Of a stretch of DNA of 64,000 nucleotides, positions 42,546 to 52,481 are shown in pieces (within the stretch, counting starts at the first letter, position 1; each line of letters opens with the position of its first letter). The position numbers were made by a program, and so were the translations under genes. The stretch comes from Burkholderiales bacterium (GTDB lineage: Bacteria; Pseudomonadota; Gammaproteobacteria; Burkholderiales; SG8-41): NCBI GenBank assembly GCA_022841375.1, contig JALHRQ010000007.1:62001-126000 (forward strand), in the 5' to 3' direction. The notes below the pieces were generated by a model. The model ran no database searches, was not told where the DNA came from, and worked only from the letters and a program-made list of their open reading frames with translations.

Positions 42546-43481
42546 TCACCACAAGTTCATGCCAAAAGCCTGCTGGAACCGATCCGCCGCCTCTGCGCGG
42601 TCAAACCGGTGATTCTGCCCGCCCCGGCGGGCAATCTTCAGCGACCCCATCAACGATGCCAGCCGCCCGGTCAATTCCCAGTCGGCGCCTGCAGCCAAGC
42701 CATAGAGCAGACCCGCGCGGAATGCATCCCCGCATCCGGTCGGATCAAGCACCGCCTCCGGTTTAACGCTGGGAATCTCGATCTGTTTACCGCCGGCGTG
42801 CACAACCGCGCCCTTCGCACCCAATGTGACAACAACGGCCTTGACGAGTTTCGCCAGTTCGTCGAGTTTTTTGCCGGTGCGATCCTGCAACATTTGCGCT
42901 TCGTAGTCATTCACCGTGACATAGTCGGCAAGCCGCACGAATTCTTCCAGTTCCGGCCCGCCGAACATCGGCAGTCCCTGTCCCGGATCAAAAATGAACG
43001 GAATGCCAGCCTCGTGAAATTCACGCGCATGCTGGATCATGCCGTCACGCCCGTCGGGCGCGACAATCCCCAGCTTGGTGCCCTTGGCATCGGCCACATG
43101 GTTGTCATGGGCGAAATTCATCGCACCCGGATGGAACGCCGTGATCTGGTTATCGTCGAGATCGGTGGTGATGAAAGCCTGTGCGGTGAAAGTGCCCGGA
43201 ACCAGCCGGATGTAATCCTGCACGAGACCCTGGCGCTGGAGCCGCTCGTCGTACGGCGCGAAATCATCGCCCACGGTGGCCATGATGCGCGCCTCCCCGC
43301 CGAGCATCTGCAGGGTATAGGCGATGTTGCCGGCACAGCCGCCGAATTCGCGCCGCATATCAGGCACCAGAAAAGCCACATTCAGAATGTGCAGCTGGTC
43401 GGGCAGGATGTGGTTTTTGAACTGGTCACGAAACACCATGATGGTGTCGTAGGCCATCGAACCGCAAATCAGGGTGGACAT
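42546..43481 (-). CDS. PfkB family carbohydrate/nucleoside kinase (adenosine-kinase-like)
   Basis: A 311-residue ribokinase-fold enzyme. The N-terminal GSMAYDTIM and GGCAGNIAYTLQMLGG (about residues 47-62) are PfkB signature 1. DPTGCGDAFRAGLLYGL (about 252-268) is signature 2 with the catalytic Asp. The closest type is the adenosine-kinase-like group common in betaproteobacteria; the substrate cannot be fixed from sequence. It is divergent from mscL, 158 bases away. Confidence 0.88.
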   Translation of the reverse strand: MSTLICGSMAYDTIMVFRDQFKNHILPDQLHILNVAFLVPDMRREFGGCAGNIAYTLQMLGGEARIMATVGDDFAPYDERLQRQGLVQDYIRLVPGTFTAQAFITTDLDDNQITAFHPGAMNFAHDNHVADAKGTKLGIVAPDGRDGMIQHAREFHEAGIPFIFDPGQGLPMFGGPELEEFVRLADYVTVNDYEAQMLQDRTGKKLDELAKLVKAVVVTLGAKGAVVHAGGKQIEIPSVKPEAVLDPTGCGDAFRAGLLYGLAAGADWELTGRLASLMGSLKIARRGGQNHRFDRAEAADRFQQAFGMNLW

Positions 43482-43639
43482 CAGCGAATGCCTAGAAGAG
43501 TTGGAGTGTGGATTATAACAACGCGGCCCTCACCATCCGGCGACGCGTTGGAATTCAATCCCTTCCTGCTGCATAATCCGCTGACCGGCGGCTGCCTGCC
43601 GGCACCGACAACCCAAAAAATCAACCAGGGAAATCCATC

Positions 43640-44065
43640 ATGCTCAAGGAATTCAAGGAGTTTGCAATGCGCGGAAATGTCGTCGACATGGCAGTCGGCA
43701 TCATCATCGGCGCCGCCTTCGGCAAAATCGTCGAGTCGCTGGTCAAAGACATGATCATGCCGCCGATCGGGATGCTGCTCGGCAAAGTCGACTTTGCCAA
43801 TCTGTTTTTGGTCATGCGCGAAGGCGCGACAGCCGGTCCGTACCTCAGCGTGGATGCGGCGCAAAAAGCCGGCGCGGTCACCTTCAATTACGGCATGTTC
43901 ATCAACACCTGCATCAGTTTCGTAATCGTGGCCTTTGCGGTGTTCCTGCTGATCCGCACCATCAATCGCATGAAAAAGAAAGAGGCGGAAGCGCCCGCCG
44001 CCCCCGCGGCGACTCCGGAAGACGTGTTGCTGCTGCGTGAAATACGCGATGCGCTGAAAAAGTAA
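43640..44065 (+). CDS. mscL: Large-conductance mechanosensitive channel MscL
   Basis: A 141-residue protein of usual length. It begins [20 protein letters not shown] (about residues 4-23), the amphipathic N-terminus and first helix. A second helix with [18 protein letters not shown] lies near 93-110, and a charged C-terminal bundle ends [11 protein letters not shown]-like. It relieves osmotic downshock by opening at high membrane tension. A hairpin at 44075-44103 follows. Confidence 0.95.
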   Translation: MLKEFKEFAMRGNVVDMAVGIIIGAAFGKIVESLVKDMIMPPIGMLLGKVDFANLFLVMREGATAGPYLSVDAAQKAGAVTFNYGMFINTCISFVIVAFAVFLLIRTINRMKKKEAEAPAAPAATPEDVLLLREIRDALKK

Positions 44066-44074
44066 GCGCCATGC

Positions 44075-44103
44075 AAAGTCCGGCCCTGCGGGGCCGCAAC
44101 TTT
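44075..44103. terminator. Imperfect hairpin between mscL and dgkA
   Basis: The segment aaagtccggccc-tgc-ggggccgcaacttt forms an imperfect stem with AAAGT/ACTTT ends. It lies 10 bases after mscL. The plus-strand T-run is short, so termination is likely but not certain. It could serve the convergent genes on both sides. Confidence 0.45.
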
Positions 44104-44173
44104 GAAAAGAAACATAAATACTTGTTTATATTGATATATTTATAGTGGCGGCACTTTACACTCTGCCGCCGGT

Positions 44174-44572
44174 TCAGCCGAACAGCACCAGTCCCCACAC
44201 CACCGGCACATTGATCAGCGCCAGCAGCACCGCGGCGCTGGCGATGTCCTTGGCTCGCTTCGCCAGCACATGGTTTTCCAGCGAGATGCGATCAACAACA
44301 GCTTCAACCGCCGAGTTCAGCAACTCCACAATCAGCACCAGCAACACCGACGCGATCAACAGCGCCTTGCCGGTGCCGGTCGTGGGGGCAAAAAATGCTG
44401 CAGGTATCAATATCGCGACCAGAAAAACTTCCTGGCGAAAAGCATCCTCATGCCTGAATGCTGCGCGCAATCCATCCATTGAATAAAAAAACGCGTTGCA
44501 GATGCGCTGGAGTCCGGTCCTGCCTTTATGCGGACTTTCCGCCGGGCGTGCTGAATCCGTTTGTTCGTCCAT
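44174..44572 (-). CDS. dgkA: Diacylglycerol kinase DgkA
   Basis: A 132-residue membrane protein. It contains GLQRICNAFFYSMDGLRAAF, EDAFRQEVFL and VELLNSAVEAVVDRIS (about residues 83-98), the conserved E-LLN-A-E catalytic signature, and three helices. It phosphorylates diacylglycerol to phosphatidate at the inner membrane. An earlier in-frame ATG at 44611 would add 13 residues without support. It is convergent with mscL. Confidence 0.92.
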   Translation of the reverse strand: MDEQTDSARPAESPHKGRTGLQRICNAFFYSMDGLRAAFRHEDAFRQEVFLVAILIPAAFFAPTTGTGKALLIASVLLVLIVELLNSAVEAVVDRISLENHVLAKRAKDIASAAVLLALINVPVVWGLVLFG

Positions 44573-44686
44573 GGTCAGCGCGGGCAATCTGACGGCGTTG
44601 TTCGCGCCCATGCCTCACCTGACCCTGATGGAATGCAATCCGGTGTGTTGCATCGCCTGCGGATGTTGCGCTGGTTCACGACGGAG

Positions 44687-45073
44687 TCAGGCCTCGGCGT
44701 CGGCAATTTTCTGATATGCCGCAGCATCCAGAAGTTTTTCCATTTCTGCCGCGTTGTCCGGCTTGAGGCGGAACATCCATGCCGAGTAGGGTGACTCATT
44801 GACCTGCTCGGGCGCATCGGACAGTGTCTCGTTGACGGCAACCACCTCGCCGGAAATCGGAGAATAAATATCAGAGGCCGCCTTCACCGACTCCACCACA
44901 CCGCACGCTTCGCCTTGCTGCACTTTTCGCCCGGGCAAGGGATGCCCCACAAAAACCACATCGCCGAGCTGTTGCTGCGCATGATGCGTGATGCCGACGG
45001 AAATCAGACCGTCATTTTCACGATGCGCCCACTGGTGCGTGGCGCTGTATTTCAGATGCTCCGGTGTGCTCAT
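44687..45073 (-). CDS. gcvH: Glycine cleavage system H protein
   Basis: A 128-residue lipoyl carrier. It contains HQWAHRENDGLISVGITHHA, QQQLGDVVFVGHPLPG and VVESVKAASDIYSPISG (about residues 59-75), where the lysine receives the lipoyl group. No gcvT or gcvP lies nearby, so the H protein is encoded apart from its partners here. It begins 37 bases after the DUF3426 gene. No glycine riboswitch can fit in that gap. Confidence 0.93.
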   Translation of the reverse strand: MSTPEHLKYSATHQWAHRENDGLISVGITHHAQQQLGDVVFVGHPLPGRKVQQGEACGVVESVKAASDIYSPISGEVVAVNETLSDAPEQVNESPYSAWMFRLKPDNAAEMEKLLDAAAYQKIADAEA

Positions 45074-45110
45074 TGCGTCTCCGTCTGTATCAAATCCATG
45101 CCTATCGGGG

Positions 45111-46055
45111 CTAACGAAGCGGCGACGCCAGCACTGCCAGGCGAAAACCCGCGGCACCCAGATTGCCGGTGTCGAGCGCAAGCCGCACCGTCATTTCCGC
45201 ATTGGCCGCAATTCCGGCGGCGGCGTCACGTCCGGCACCGAGATAATCTGCGGGCAGGAAAATCCGTCGCGCCAGTGTATGGTCGTTGACGTTGGTCAGC
45301 ACCAGATCCAACGCCGGGTAAGCCACATCGTACCCGGCATGGTTGCGCAACGTCGCCGTCAGCTGGATGCGGTTTGGATTCGCAGGATCAATCACCTGCA
45401 AATCCGAAGCTTCAATCAGAATCGACTGCGGGCGCTGCGGCAACGTCACCACACAACCGGCTTGTGCGCACAACCAGCCCAGCCCCTGTTTGGCGATGGG
45501 AAACCGTGCCGCAACTTCACTACGGTAGAAAAACACCGCCTGCGCAGCCAGCACAACGGCCAACATGCCACCAGCAATAAACAAACGGCGGCGCGGCGGC
45601 GCAGGCCGCGATTCGGCTTGCGAACCGGCAAACGGATTGTCCGCGTCGATGGCATTCACCGGCGGTATCGGCGCCGGACCGGCCTCCATTGAAGGCAGTT
45701 CTTCTGCTTCTGTAATAGCAGGTTCGGCAGCCACGGGTGCGTTGATGCCGGATTGATGCTCAGGCAAAAGCTCTTGTTCTTGAAGCGGTGCGGATGCCGT
45801 GTCGGTGGGCGCGGCAGATACCGGCGGTTCAAACGGTTCAGGCGCCGCCGCAGCAACCACCGCAATGGGCTCGCTGACCGGCTCTTGCACCGCCTCAACC
45901 GGCGCAGTTTCCGGGGCCAACCCGGATAGCGCGTTGAAGACCTGCATGCAGCGGCCGCAACGCACCTGACCGGCGTGCACCTGCAACTGTGCCGTTGTCA
46001 CACGAAACACGGTATGGCAATGCGCGCAGCGCGTGGTCAGGGAGGGGGAAGCCAT
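45111..46055 (-). CDS. DUF3426/zinc-ribbon membrane protein
   Basis: A 314-residue protein. The N-terminal zinc ribbon has CAHCHTVFRV and VRCGRCMQVFNAL (about residues 10-43; CxxC pairs). A long proline/alanine-rich linker is followed by one helix (about 158-178) and a C-terminal DUF3426 domain. Such proteins lie next to prmA in many betaproteobacteria, as here. Their role is unknown. A longer open frame upstream overlaps prmA and is not used. Confidence 0.85.
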   Translation of the reverse strand: MASPSLTTRCAHCHTVFRVTTAQLQVHAGQVRCGRCMQVFNALSGLAPETAPVEAVQEPVSEPIAVVAAAAPEPFEPPVSAAPTDTASAPLQEQELLPEHQSGINAPVAAEPAITEAEELPSMEAGPAPIPPVNAIDADNPFAGSQAESRPAPPRRRLFIAGGMLAVVLAAQAVFFYRSEVAARFPIAKQGLGWLCAQAGCVVTLPQRPQSILIEASDLQVIDPANPNRIQLTATLRNHAGYDVAYPALDLVLTNVNDHTLARRIFLPADYLGAGRDAAAGIAANAEMTVRLALDTGNLGAAGFRLAVLASPLR

Positions 46056-46147
46056 CAAATAGTTGAAAATTGAGTCGGTATGACTTGCATCTGCCCAATG
46101 ATACCGAACGCAGCGCCCTGTAGCCGCAGTCCCGGTAAAAGTCGCGG

Positions 46148-47038
46148 CTAACGGCGGCGTCCGGTCAGCAGCACCCACCCCTCGTCCGTTGCAGCACGCG
46201 TCATCGTGAACTGCGGCGCGTAAGCCTCCAGCACGGCATCGGCCTGTTCGACAAGGATGCCCGAGAGGGCAATTTGGCCGCCGGATCGGGTCAATCGCGC
46301 CAGCAACGGTGCGAGCACGGTCAGCGGATTGGCCAGAATATTGGCCACGACAATCTGCGCCGGTCCGGCCACATCCTGCTCCGCGGTAGCCCACGTGATT
46401 TCAACGCCGTTCTGTTGCGCGTTATGTTGCGCCGCCTGCACCGCCTGGGGATCGATATCGATGCCACAAGCGCGCGCTGCGCCCAGTTTCATCGCGGCAA
46501 TGGCCAGAATGCCGGAACCGCAACCGTAGTCCAACACATCGGCATCCGCAGTGACGGTTTCGTGCAGCCAGCGCAGACACAAACGAGTGGTTGGATGAGC
46601 GCCGGTACCGAAAGCCACGCCCGGATCGAGCGCGATATTGATCGCCGCAGGGTCGGGCGGGGTATGCCAACTCGGCACAACCCACAGCTGCGGCGTGATC
46701 TGGATGGGATGGAACTGGCTTTGCGTCAGCCGCACCCAGTCGGCGTCTTCAACGCGTTCGATCCTGAACGCCGCGGTCGCGGCCAGGCCGGCCGCAGCCA
46801 GCGCCTCCGGCACCAGAACATAAAGATCGGCATTCGCCGCAAACAGCGCACCGACGCGATTGGTGCGCCACCCCGTGGCCGGCGCCTCACCGGGTTCGGC
46901 GAATATGGGCCGCTCGTCCGCGGTGCCCGCGGCAGCATCCTGTACGTCGACCGCCAGCGCGCCGACTTCAAGCAGCGCGTCGCTGAGAGTTTCGACCGAC
47001 TCTTCCGCGGTTTCGATGATTACACTTAGCCAGGGCAT
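46148..47038 (-). CDS. prmA: Ribosomal protein L11 methyltransferase PrmA
   Basis: A 296-residue SAM-dependent methyltransferase of usual length. It contains DPGVAFGTGAHPTTRLCLRW (about residues 141-160), VLDYGCGSGILAIAAMKLGA (about 171-190) and VANILANPL, the PrmA set including the N-I-L motif. It trimethylates L11. It follows accC by 24 bases on the minus strand. Confidence 0.95.
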   Translation of the reverse strand: MPWLSVIIETAEESVETLSDALLEVGALAVDVQDAAAGTADERPIFAEPGEAPATGWRTNRVGALFAANADLYVLVPEALAAAGLAATAAFRIERVEDADWVRLTQSQFHPIQITPQLWVVPSWHTPPDPAAINIALDPGVAFGTGAHPTTRLCLRWLHETVTADADVLDYGCGSGILAIAAMKLGAARACGIDIDPQAVQAAQHNAQQNGVEITWATAEQDVAGPAQIVVANILANPLTVLAPLLARLTRSGGQIALSGILVEQADAVLEAYAPQFTMTRAATDEGWVLLTGRRR

Positions 47039-47062
47039 TGCTGACTCCGGACAGACCCGGCG

Positions 47063-48418
47063 CTATTCCGCGCGGGTCAACTTGGCGAGGCGTTCTTCGA
47101 GGTAATGGATGCTGGTGCCGCCGCGCCGGAATGCGGTGTCGCTCATGAGTTCCTGGTGCAGCGGCAGATTGGTCTTGATGCCCTCGATGACGGTTTCCGA
47201 GAGGGCGATATGCATCTTCGCAATCGCCTGTTCACGGGTATCGCCGTAGGTAATGATCTTGCCGAGCAGAGAATCGTAGTTCGGCGGCACGAAATAACCG
47301 CTGTAAGCATGCGAATCGACACGCACCCCGGGCCCGCCGGGCATGTGCAGCGAGGTGATGCGTCCGGGAGACGGCGTGAATTTGTGCGGGTCCTCGGCAT
47401 TGATCCGGCACTCGATCGAATGCCCCTTGATGACCACGTCCTTCTGCCGCAGCAGCAATTTTTCGCCCGCGGCGATGCGGATCTGCCATTGCACGAGGTC
47501 GAGCCCGGTAACGCACTCGGTGACCGGATGTTCCACCTGCAGACGGGTGTTCATTTCGATGAAATAAAACTCACCGCCCTCGTACAGAAACTCGAAAGTA
47601 CCGGCGCCCTGGTAACCGATTTTCCGGCAGGCTTCGGCACAGCGCTCACCGACTTTGGCCCGAGCCCGTGCATCCAGCAGCGGCGCCGGGGCTTCTTCGA
47701 TGATTTTCTGGTGCCGCCGCTGCATCGAGCAGTCGCGGTCTCCCAGATAAAGTGCATTTTTATGTTTGTCCGCCAGCACCTGGATTTCAATATGCCGCGG
47801 CTTCTCCAGATATTTTTCCATGTACAGCGACGGATTGCCGAAGGCCGCCTGCGCTTCGGAGCGCGTGGTGTTGACCGCATGATTCAGCGCCGCCTCGGTA
47901 TGCACTACCCGCATGCCGCGGCCGCCGCCACCACCCGCCGCCTTGATGATCACCGGATACCGGATCTGCCGCGCGATCTTGACGATTTCCTTGGGGTCCT
48001 CCGGCAATGCGCCATCCATGCCCGGCACTACCGGTACACCGGCTTTTTTCATGGCGTTCTTCGCGCTGACCTTGTCGCCCATCAGGCGGATGGTCTCGGC
48101 TTTGGGTCCGATGAAGGTGAACCCGCTTTGCTCGACACGTTCGGCAAAGTCGGCGTTTTCGGACAGAAACCCGTAACCGGGATGAATGGCCTGGGCATCG
48201 GTGACTTCTGCGGCGCTGATGATCGCCGGGACATTGAGGTAACTGCCGCTGGACTGCGCTGGCCCGATGCACACCGACTCGTCGGCCAGACGCACGTATT
48301 TGGCTTCGGCATCAGCTTCGGAATGCACGACCACGGTCTTGATGCCCATTTCGCGGCACGCGCGCTGGATACGCAGTGCAATTTCGCCGCGATTGGCTAT
48401 GAGAATTTTTTCGAACAT
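47063..48418 (-). CDS. accC: Acetyl-CoA carboxylase biotin carboxylase subunit AccC
   Basis: A 451-residue ATP-grasp enzyme. The start is [17 protein letters not shown]. Key motifs are [14 protein letters not shown], the glycine-rich loop [15 protein letters not shown] (about residues 159-173), [19 protein letters not shown] and [14 protein letters not shown] (about 288-301). It carboxylates biotin on AccB in the first step of fatty-acid synthesis. A 27-base upstream extension is open but unsupported. It is the second carboxylase gene after accB, 88 bases apart. Confidence 0.96.
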   Translation of the reverse strand: MFEKILIANRGEIALRIQRACREMGIKTVVVHSEADAEAKYVRLADESVCIGPAQSSGSYLNVPAIISAAEVTDAQAIHPGYGFLSENADFAERVEQSGFTFIGPKAETIRLMGDKVSAKNAMKKAGVPVVPGMDGALPEDPKEIVKIARQIRYPVIIKAAGGGGGRGMRVVHTEAALNHAVNTTRSEAQAAFGNPSLYMEKYLEKPRHIEIQVLADKHKNALYLGDRDCSMQRRHQKIIEEAPAPLLDARARAKVGERCAEACRKIGYQGAGTFEFLYEGGEFYFIEMNTRLQVEHPVTECVTGLDLVQWQIRIAAGEKLLLRQKDVVIKGHSIECRINAEDPHKFTPSPGRITSLHMPGGPGVRVDSHAYSGYFVPPNYDSLLGKIITYGDTREQAIAKMHIALSETVIEGIKTNLPLHQELMSDTAFRRGGTSIHYLEERLAKLTRAE

Positions 48419-48506
48419 GGATTCAGGGGTTCCCCGGCGCCGCAATCATCCGGAAGTCCGCCGCTGGCGAGCCGTTCCGCACGATCTGAGACAGGTGATA
48501 AAAAGC

Positions 48507-48965
48507 TCAGCCGATAATGAACAGTGGCTGACCATACTCGACCGGCTGGCCGTTCTCGACCAGGATGGCCTTGATCACGCCATCCGCGTCGGCTTCGATT
48601 TCATTGAGCAGTTTCATCGCCTCGATGATGCACACGGTCTCGCCGGTCTTGATCGGCGAGCCGACTTCCACAAACGCCTTTGATCCTGGTGCCGCCGAGC
48701 GGTAAAACGTGCCGACCATGGGCGACTTCACCGTATGACCTTCGGGCTCTGCGGGCGCGGCTTCCGCGACGGGCGGCGCCGTTTCCCCGGTATCAACCAT
48801 GGGCATCTGCATCATCGGCTGCGGCGCATGCACCATCATCGCCGGAGCGGCGCCGCCACCGAAGCGGCTGATGCGCACCTTTTCCTCGCCTTCGGTGATT
48901 TCGAGTTCGGCGATGTCGGACTGCTGCACCAGGTCGATCAATGTTTTCAGTTTTCTCAAATCCAT
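48507..48965 (-). CDS. accB: Biotin carboxyl carrier protein AccB
   Basis: A 152-residue carrier. The N-terminal region [20 protein letters not shown] is followed by a proline/alanine-rich linker. The biotinyl domain has the acceptor lysine in [18 protein letters not shown] (about residues 115-132). It works with AccC and the carboxyltransferase. It follows aroQ by 2 bases, the common aroQ-accB-accC arrangement. Confidence 0.96.
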   Translation of the reverse strand: MDLRKLKTLIDLVQQSDIAELEITEGEEKVRISRFGGGAAPAMMVHAPQPMMQMPMVDTGETAPPVAEAAPAEPEGHTVKSPMVGTFYRSAAPGSKAFVEVGSPIKTGETVCIIEAMKLLNEIEADADGVIKAILVENGQPVEYGQPLFIIG

Positions 48966-48967
48966 GA

Positions 48968-49423
48968 CTAACCCTTCTTTTTCGTGTGACTCAGGGCGTA
49001 ATCAAACGCCAGTTCATAACCGGCGGGGCCTAGACCGCTGATCACGCCGACCGCAATATCCGAGAAATAGGATTCGCGGCGGAACGACTCCCGCGCAAAC
49101 ACATTGGACAAATGAATCTCGACAAACGGAATGGCCACCGCCGCCAGCGCATCACGCAGGGCGACGCTGGTGTGGGTGAAAGCCGCAGGATTGATCAGGA
49201 TGAAATCGGTGCCATCCCGACCGGCCTGCTGCACACGTTCGACCAGATCCGCTTCGGAATTGCTTTGAAAAGCCGACAGTGCAATTCCGGCAATCCGCGC
49301 CCGCTCCTGCAGACGGCTTTCGATTTCTGCCAGAGTGGTCGCCCCATAAATGCCGGGTTCGCGCGTGCCCAGCAGATTCAGATTGGGGCCGTTAAGCAAC
49401 AACAATTGTTTGGGATAACTCAT
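48968..49423 (-). CDS. aroQ: Type II 3-dehydroquinate dehydratase
   Basis: A 151-residue enzyme of usual length. It contains [20 protein letters not shown] (about residues 8-27), the lid loop with the catalytic Arg and Tyr, [19 protein letters not shown] (about 79-97) and [20 protein letters not shown]. It converts 3-dehydroquinate to 3-dehydroshikimate. The chosen ATG gives the standard N-terminus; an 11-residue upstream extension is unlikely. It is the first gene of the aroQ-accB-accC operon. Confidence 0.94.
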   Translation of the reverse strand: MSYPKQLLLLNGPNLNLLGTREPGIYGATTLAEIESRLQERARIAGIALSAFQSNSEADLVERVQQAGRDGTDFILINPAAFTHTSVALRDALAAVAIPFVEIHLSNVFARESFRRESYFSDIAVGVISGLGPAGYELAFDYALSHTKKKG

Positions 49424-49809
49424 GACTTCCCGCTTAAGCTTATATTTGTTTGACATTTCGCGGAGAGGCGCTTCGCCAACATCGCCGTCCGGGCTGCAAA
49501 TCTAGTTCGCTGATTTTGCCTGAAATTAACTAATTTTGTCTATTAAAGCCCGCGGGATAAACGGACTTAGGGGTTCTTCCAGTCCTGCCATAGCGTTGAG
49601 GCCGGGGTTCACGTCAATCTACCGCCGGGATTGCTTCCATTGATTTTTTAAAGCGCCGCCATGAATGGGGGCAAAACATCTGTCTTTGCAAATAAGCTGG
49701 TAATTAAGTACAAATGATCGATTTTATAGGGTCTTTTTAAGATGAACAGCGCATTTAAAGTCTTCCAACGTTGCCGTATTGCCCCAAAAACCAGGGTTTT
49801 GCACCCCGC
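49424..49809. other. Gene-free region upstream of aroQ
   Basis: No coding sequence was recognised in 386 bases between aroQ and the TlpA-like gene. It is distinctly AT-richer than its surroundings (for example around 49640-49745) and probably contains the promoter of the aroQ-accB-accC operon. No single -35/-10 pair stands out. Confidence 0.5.
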
Positions 49810-50346
49810 TTACAGCATGGGCTGTAGCGCACTGCGCATCCGCGCTTCGGAAATCCCGCCCACCAGCTTGGCGGCAATCTGTCCGGCCGGATTGATGATC
49901 AGGGTGTAGGGCAAGACCCCGGCCTGGTTACCCGCCTCACGCGACAGTTCCATGCTGTCCATCGCCCCGATAAAGAACGGATAGTTAACCTGAAACTCCA
50001 TGGCGAATTCACGCACTTTATCGACCTGATCGATGGCAATCCCTACAAATTGAACGTTTTTAGCTGCAAATTCCTGCTGAATCCGTACAAACATCGGGAT
50101 CTCCTCCCTGCACGGCGCACACCAGGTTGCCCAATAATTCACCACTAGAATGCGGCCGCGGAATGCCGTGAGGTTTTGGGAGACGCCGTCAAGACCAACC
50201 AGCCGGCTGCCCAGAATTTTTTCACCGAGGCCGGACGATTTGATACCACCCAAGCCGCCGATCCGGGCGAGATTCGCCATATATCCTGCCGCCGCAGCCA
50301 GTCCGCCGACGCCGGCCAGCAACAAGGTCCGTCGAAGCGGGGTCAC
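49810..50346 (-). CDS. TlpA family membrane-anchored thioredoxin-like protein
   Basis: A 178-residue protein. An N-terminal signal or anchor segment (about residues 5-25) is followed by a periplasmic thioredoxin fold with VVNYWATWCAPCREEIPMF (about 69-87) and the cis-proline segment GVLPYTLIINPAG. It is probably reduced by the adjacent DsbD, and may serve cytochrome or oxidase assembly. Its start overlaps the dsbD stop by 4 bases. Confidence 0.88.
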   Translation of the reverse strand: MTPLRRTLLLAGVGGLAAAAGYMANLARIGGLGGIKSSGLGEKILGSRLVGLDGVSQNLTAFRGRILVVNYWATWCAPCREEIPMFVRIQQEFAAKNVQFVGIAIDQVDKVREFAMEFQVNYPFFIGAMDSMELSREAGNQAGVLPYTLIINPAGQIAAKLVGGISEARMRSALQPML

Positions 50347-52106
50347 CGAACGCCCAGCGCCTGGTCCAGTACCGTTACAAATTTGTCTGCTGCCTGGAAG
50401 CCGATCACCCGCAAACCCTGAATTTCACGTCCGGCCGGGTCAAAAAAGACAATGCCGGGGGGGCCGAACAGGCGGAATCGCTTGAGCAGCGCCTGATGAT
50501 CTGCACTGCCGGCGGTCACGTCCGCCTGCAGCTTGATCATGCGGGCCAGCCGCGCCTGTACGGCCGGATCAGTAAAAGTGTAGCGCTCCATTTCCTTGCA
50601 GCTGACGCACCAGTCCGCATAAAAATCGAGCATCACCGTTTTGCCTGCGGCGGCGGCAACCGCGGCATCAAGCTCCGCAATGCTGCCGACGCGCTGAAAT
50701 GCCACGGCCGGGCCTGCGGACGGAGCGCCAGCCGCAGCGCCGCGCAATCCGGACAGCGGCTGTAGCACATCACGGCTGCCGGACAAGGCGCCGATGACAT
50801 AGGCGATCCCTGCCACCAGTGCAATGATGCCTACCCCCTTGCCGATCCGCGCAAAACCGCGGGCACCCTGCGGCAGGGGATCGATGGCACGGAGATACAC
50901 CCCGCTCAGTACCAATAGCGCTGCCCAGGCCAGCATCTGCAAGGCTATCGGGATCACCGGGGACACCAGATAAATCGCGACCGCCAGCAACAACACGCCG
51001 AAAAACCGTTTGACGCCTTCCATCCACGGCCCGGCCTTGGGCACCAGCGCGCCGGCTGAAGCGCCAACAGCCAGCAGCGGTACACCCATGCCCAGTGCCA
51101 TCGCGAACAGCGCGATGCCGCCGAGGACGGCATCACCGCTTTGCGAAATGTACAGCAGCGCGCCGGCCAACGGCGCTGCCACGCACGGGCCGACAATCAG
51201 CGCCGACAGCATGCCCATCGCAAACACGCCGAAAAAATGTCCGCCATGCAACTGTCCGCTGGCGCCGGCCAGTTTGGACTGCAACGCGCTGGGTAACTGC
51301 AGTTCGTAAAACCCGAACATCGACAGTGCCAATACGACAAAAACCAGCGCAAATCCACCCAATACCCAGGGATTCTGCAACGCCGCAGACAGCAGCGCTC
51401 CGGACAGCCCTGCGGCAACCCCGGCCAGTGCGTAGGTAATCGCCATGCCCAGCACATAAGCTGCTGACAGCATCAAAGCATGCATGCGCGTCAGATGATG
51501 GCCGCGGCCGACAATGATCCCGGACAGAATGGGCACCATGGGCAGCACACAGGGTGTAAACGACAGCAGCAAACCGAAACCGAAAAAACTCGCGATCAAC
51601 AGCCACGTTTCACCGCGGAACAGTTCAGCAATCAAAGCATCCTCGCCCAGCACGCTCGCCGCTCCCGCGGGCGCGCTGCCAGCCGCTGCCAGCCGCAACT
51701 CCGCTTTCTGCTCGACCGGAACATAACAAACCCCGACGTCGGCGCAACCCTGCGATACCGCAGTCAGTACCACCCGTGAGTCCGCGCCGCCCGGCACAAC
51801 CGGCAGCGCAATGCGCACTTCATTGCGAAACACCGCCACTTCACCGAAAAACTCGTCCTTCTGGATGATGCCCGGCGGCAGACGCGGTTCGCCCCCCGCC
51901 ACGGTGGAAGGCTCCAGCGTGAAACGGAACTTGTCGCGATACAGGTAATACCCCTTGGCGATTACGTAGCGGACTTCAATCGCATCGGGCGCAATCACGC
52001 GGGCACTGAAGGCGAACGCTTTCTCCGGCTCCAGAAGCTCGGGTTGGGCAGCCTGCGCCAAACCGCTGCAAACCAGTAGCGCAAGTAACAACCAGCGAAA
52101 AATCAT
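50343..52106 (-). CDS. dsbD: Thiol:disulfide interchange protein DsbD
   Basis: A 587-residue protein of family length. A signal peptide and N-terminal immunoglobulin-like domain (about residues 20-135, with CADVGVCYVP) are followed by eight helices with FTPCVLPMVPILSG and GPCVAAPLAGALLY. The C-terminal thioredoxin domain has YADWCVSCKEMERYTF (about 492-507). It transfers electrons from cytoplasmic thioredoxin to periplasmic reductants such as CcmG and the TlpA-like neighbour. Confidence 0.95.
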   Translation of the reverse strand: MIFRWLLLALLVCSGLAQAAQPELLEPEKAFAFSARVIAPDAIEVRYVIAKGYYLYRDKFRFTLEPSTVAGGEPRLPPGIIQKDEFFGEVAVFRNEVRIALPVVPGGADSRVVLTAVSQGCADVGVCYVPVEQKAELRLAAAGSAPAGAASVLGEDALIAELFRGETWLLIASFFGFGLLLSFTPCVLPMVPILSGIIVGRGHHLTRMHALMLSAAYVLGMAITYALAGVAAGLSGALLSAALQNPWVLGGFALVFVVLALSMFGFYELQLPSALQSKLAGASGQLHGGHFFGVFAMGMLSALIVGPCVAAPLAGALLYISQSGDAVLGGIALFAMALGMGVPLLAVGASAGALVPKAGPWMEGVKRFFGVLLLAVAIYLVSPVIPIALQMLAWAALLVLSGVYLRAIDPLPQGARGFARIGKGVGIIALVAGIAYVIGALSGSRDVLQPLSGLRGAAAGAPSAGPAVAFQRVGSIAELDAAVAAAAGKTVMLDFYADWCVSCKEMERYTFTDPAVQARLARMIKLQADVTAGSADHQALLKRFRLFGPPGIVFFDPAGREIQGLRVIGFQAADKFVTVLDQALGVR

Positions 52107-52145
52107 GTCTGCATCCGCATCAAAGTGGCAGGAAAACGAATTGAA

Positions 52146-52481
52146 TTAAGCGGCAGTCGTCTCGACGGCTACCCAGTCGAGGTACGCCGGCAGACCGCGC
52201 GCCAGTGGGACCGCCACAATCTCCGGGAGTTCATACGGGTGGCGGGCCCGGATGACTGATTCCAGTTCAGCATATCGTTGCGCGGTGGTATTGATCAGCA
52301 CCGGCACCTCGGTAGTCTCTTCAACCGCCCCGCGCCAGTGATAGGTCGAGGCGCATGGTGCCAGTACTTTGACACAGGCTGCGAGCCCCGATTCAACCAG
52401 GTGTCGCGCCAGTTTTTTTGCCGATGCCTCGTCCGGAAGACTGGAAATCACCAGTAATACGTCGGTTGTCTCAGCGGACAT
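52146..52481 (-). CDS. cutA: Divalent cation tolerance protein CutA
   Basis: A 111-residue trimeric ferredoxin-like protein. It contains AARHLVESGLAACVKV-type sequence (SGLAACVKVLAPCASTYHW), then EETTEVPVLINTTAQRY and RARHPYELPEIVAVPL, the full CutA pattern. The function in bacteria is linked to copper tolerance in older work but is not certain. Its start overlaps the end of the upstream epimerase-like gene by 11 bases. It is 39 bases upstream of dsbD. Confidence 0.93.
   Translation of the reverse strand: MSAETTDVLLVISSLPDEASAKKLARHLVESGLAACVKVLAPCASTYHWRGAVEETTEVPVLINTTAQRYAELESVIRARHPYELPEIVAVPLARGLPAYLDWVAVETTAA

Noticed and set aside
45074-45110. A possible glycine riboswitch before gcvH
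   Set aside because: The gap to the upstream gene is only 37 bases, far too short for the aptamer.
47105-48517. A 470-codon plus-strand frame
   Set aside because: It is an antisense shadow of accC with no recognisable motif.
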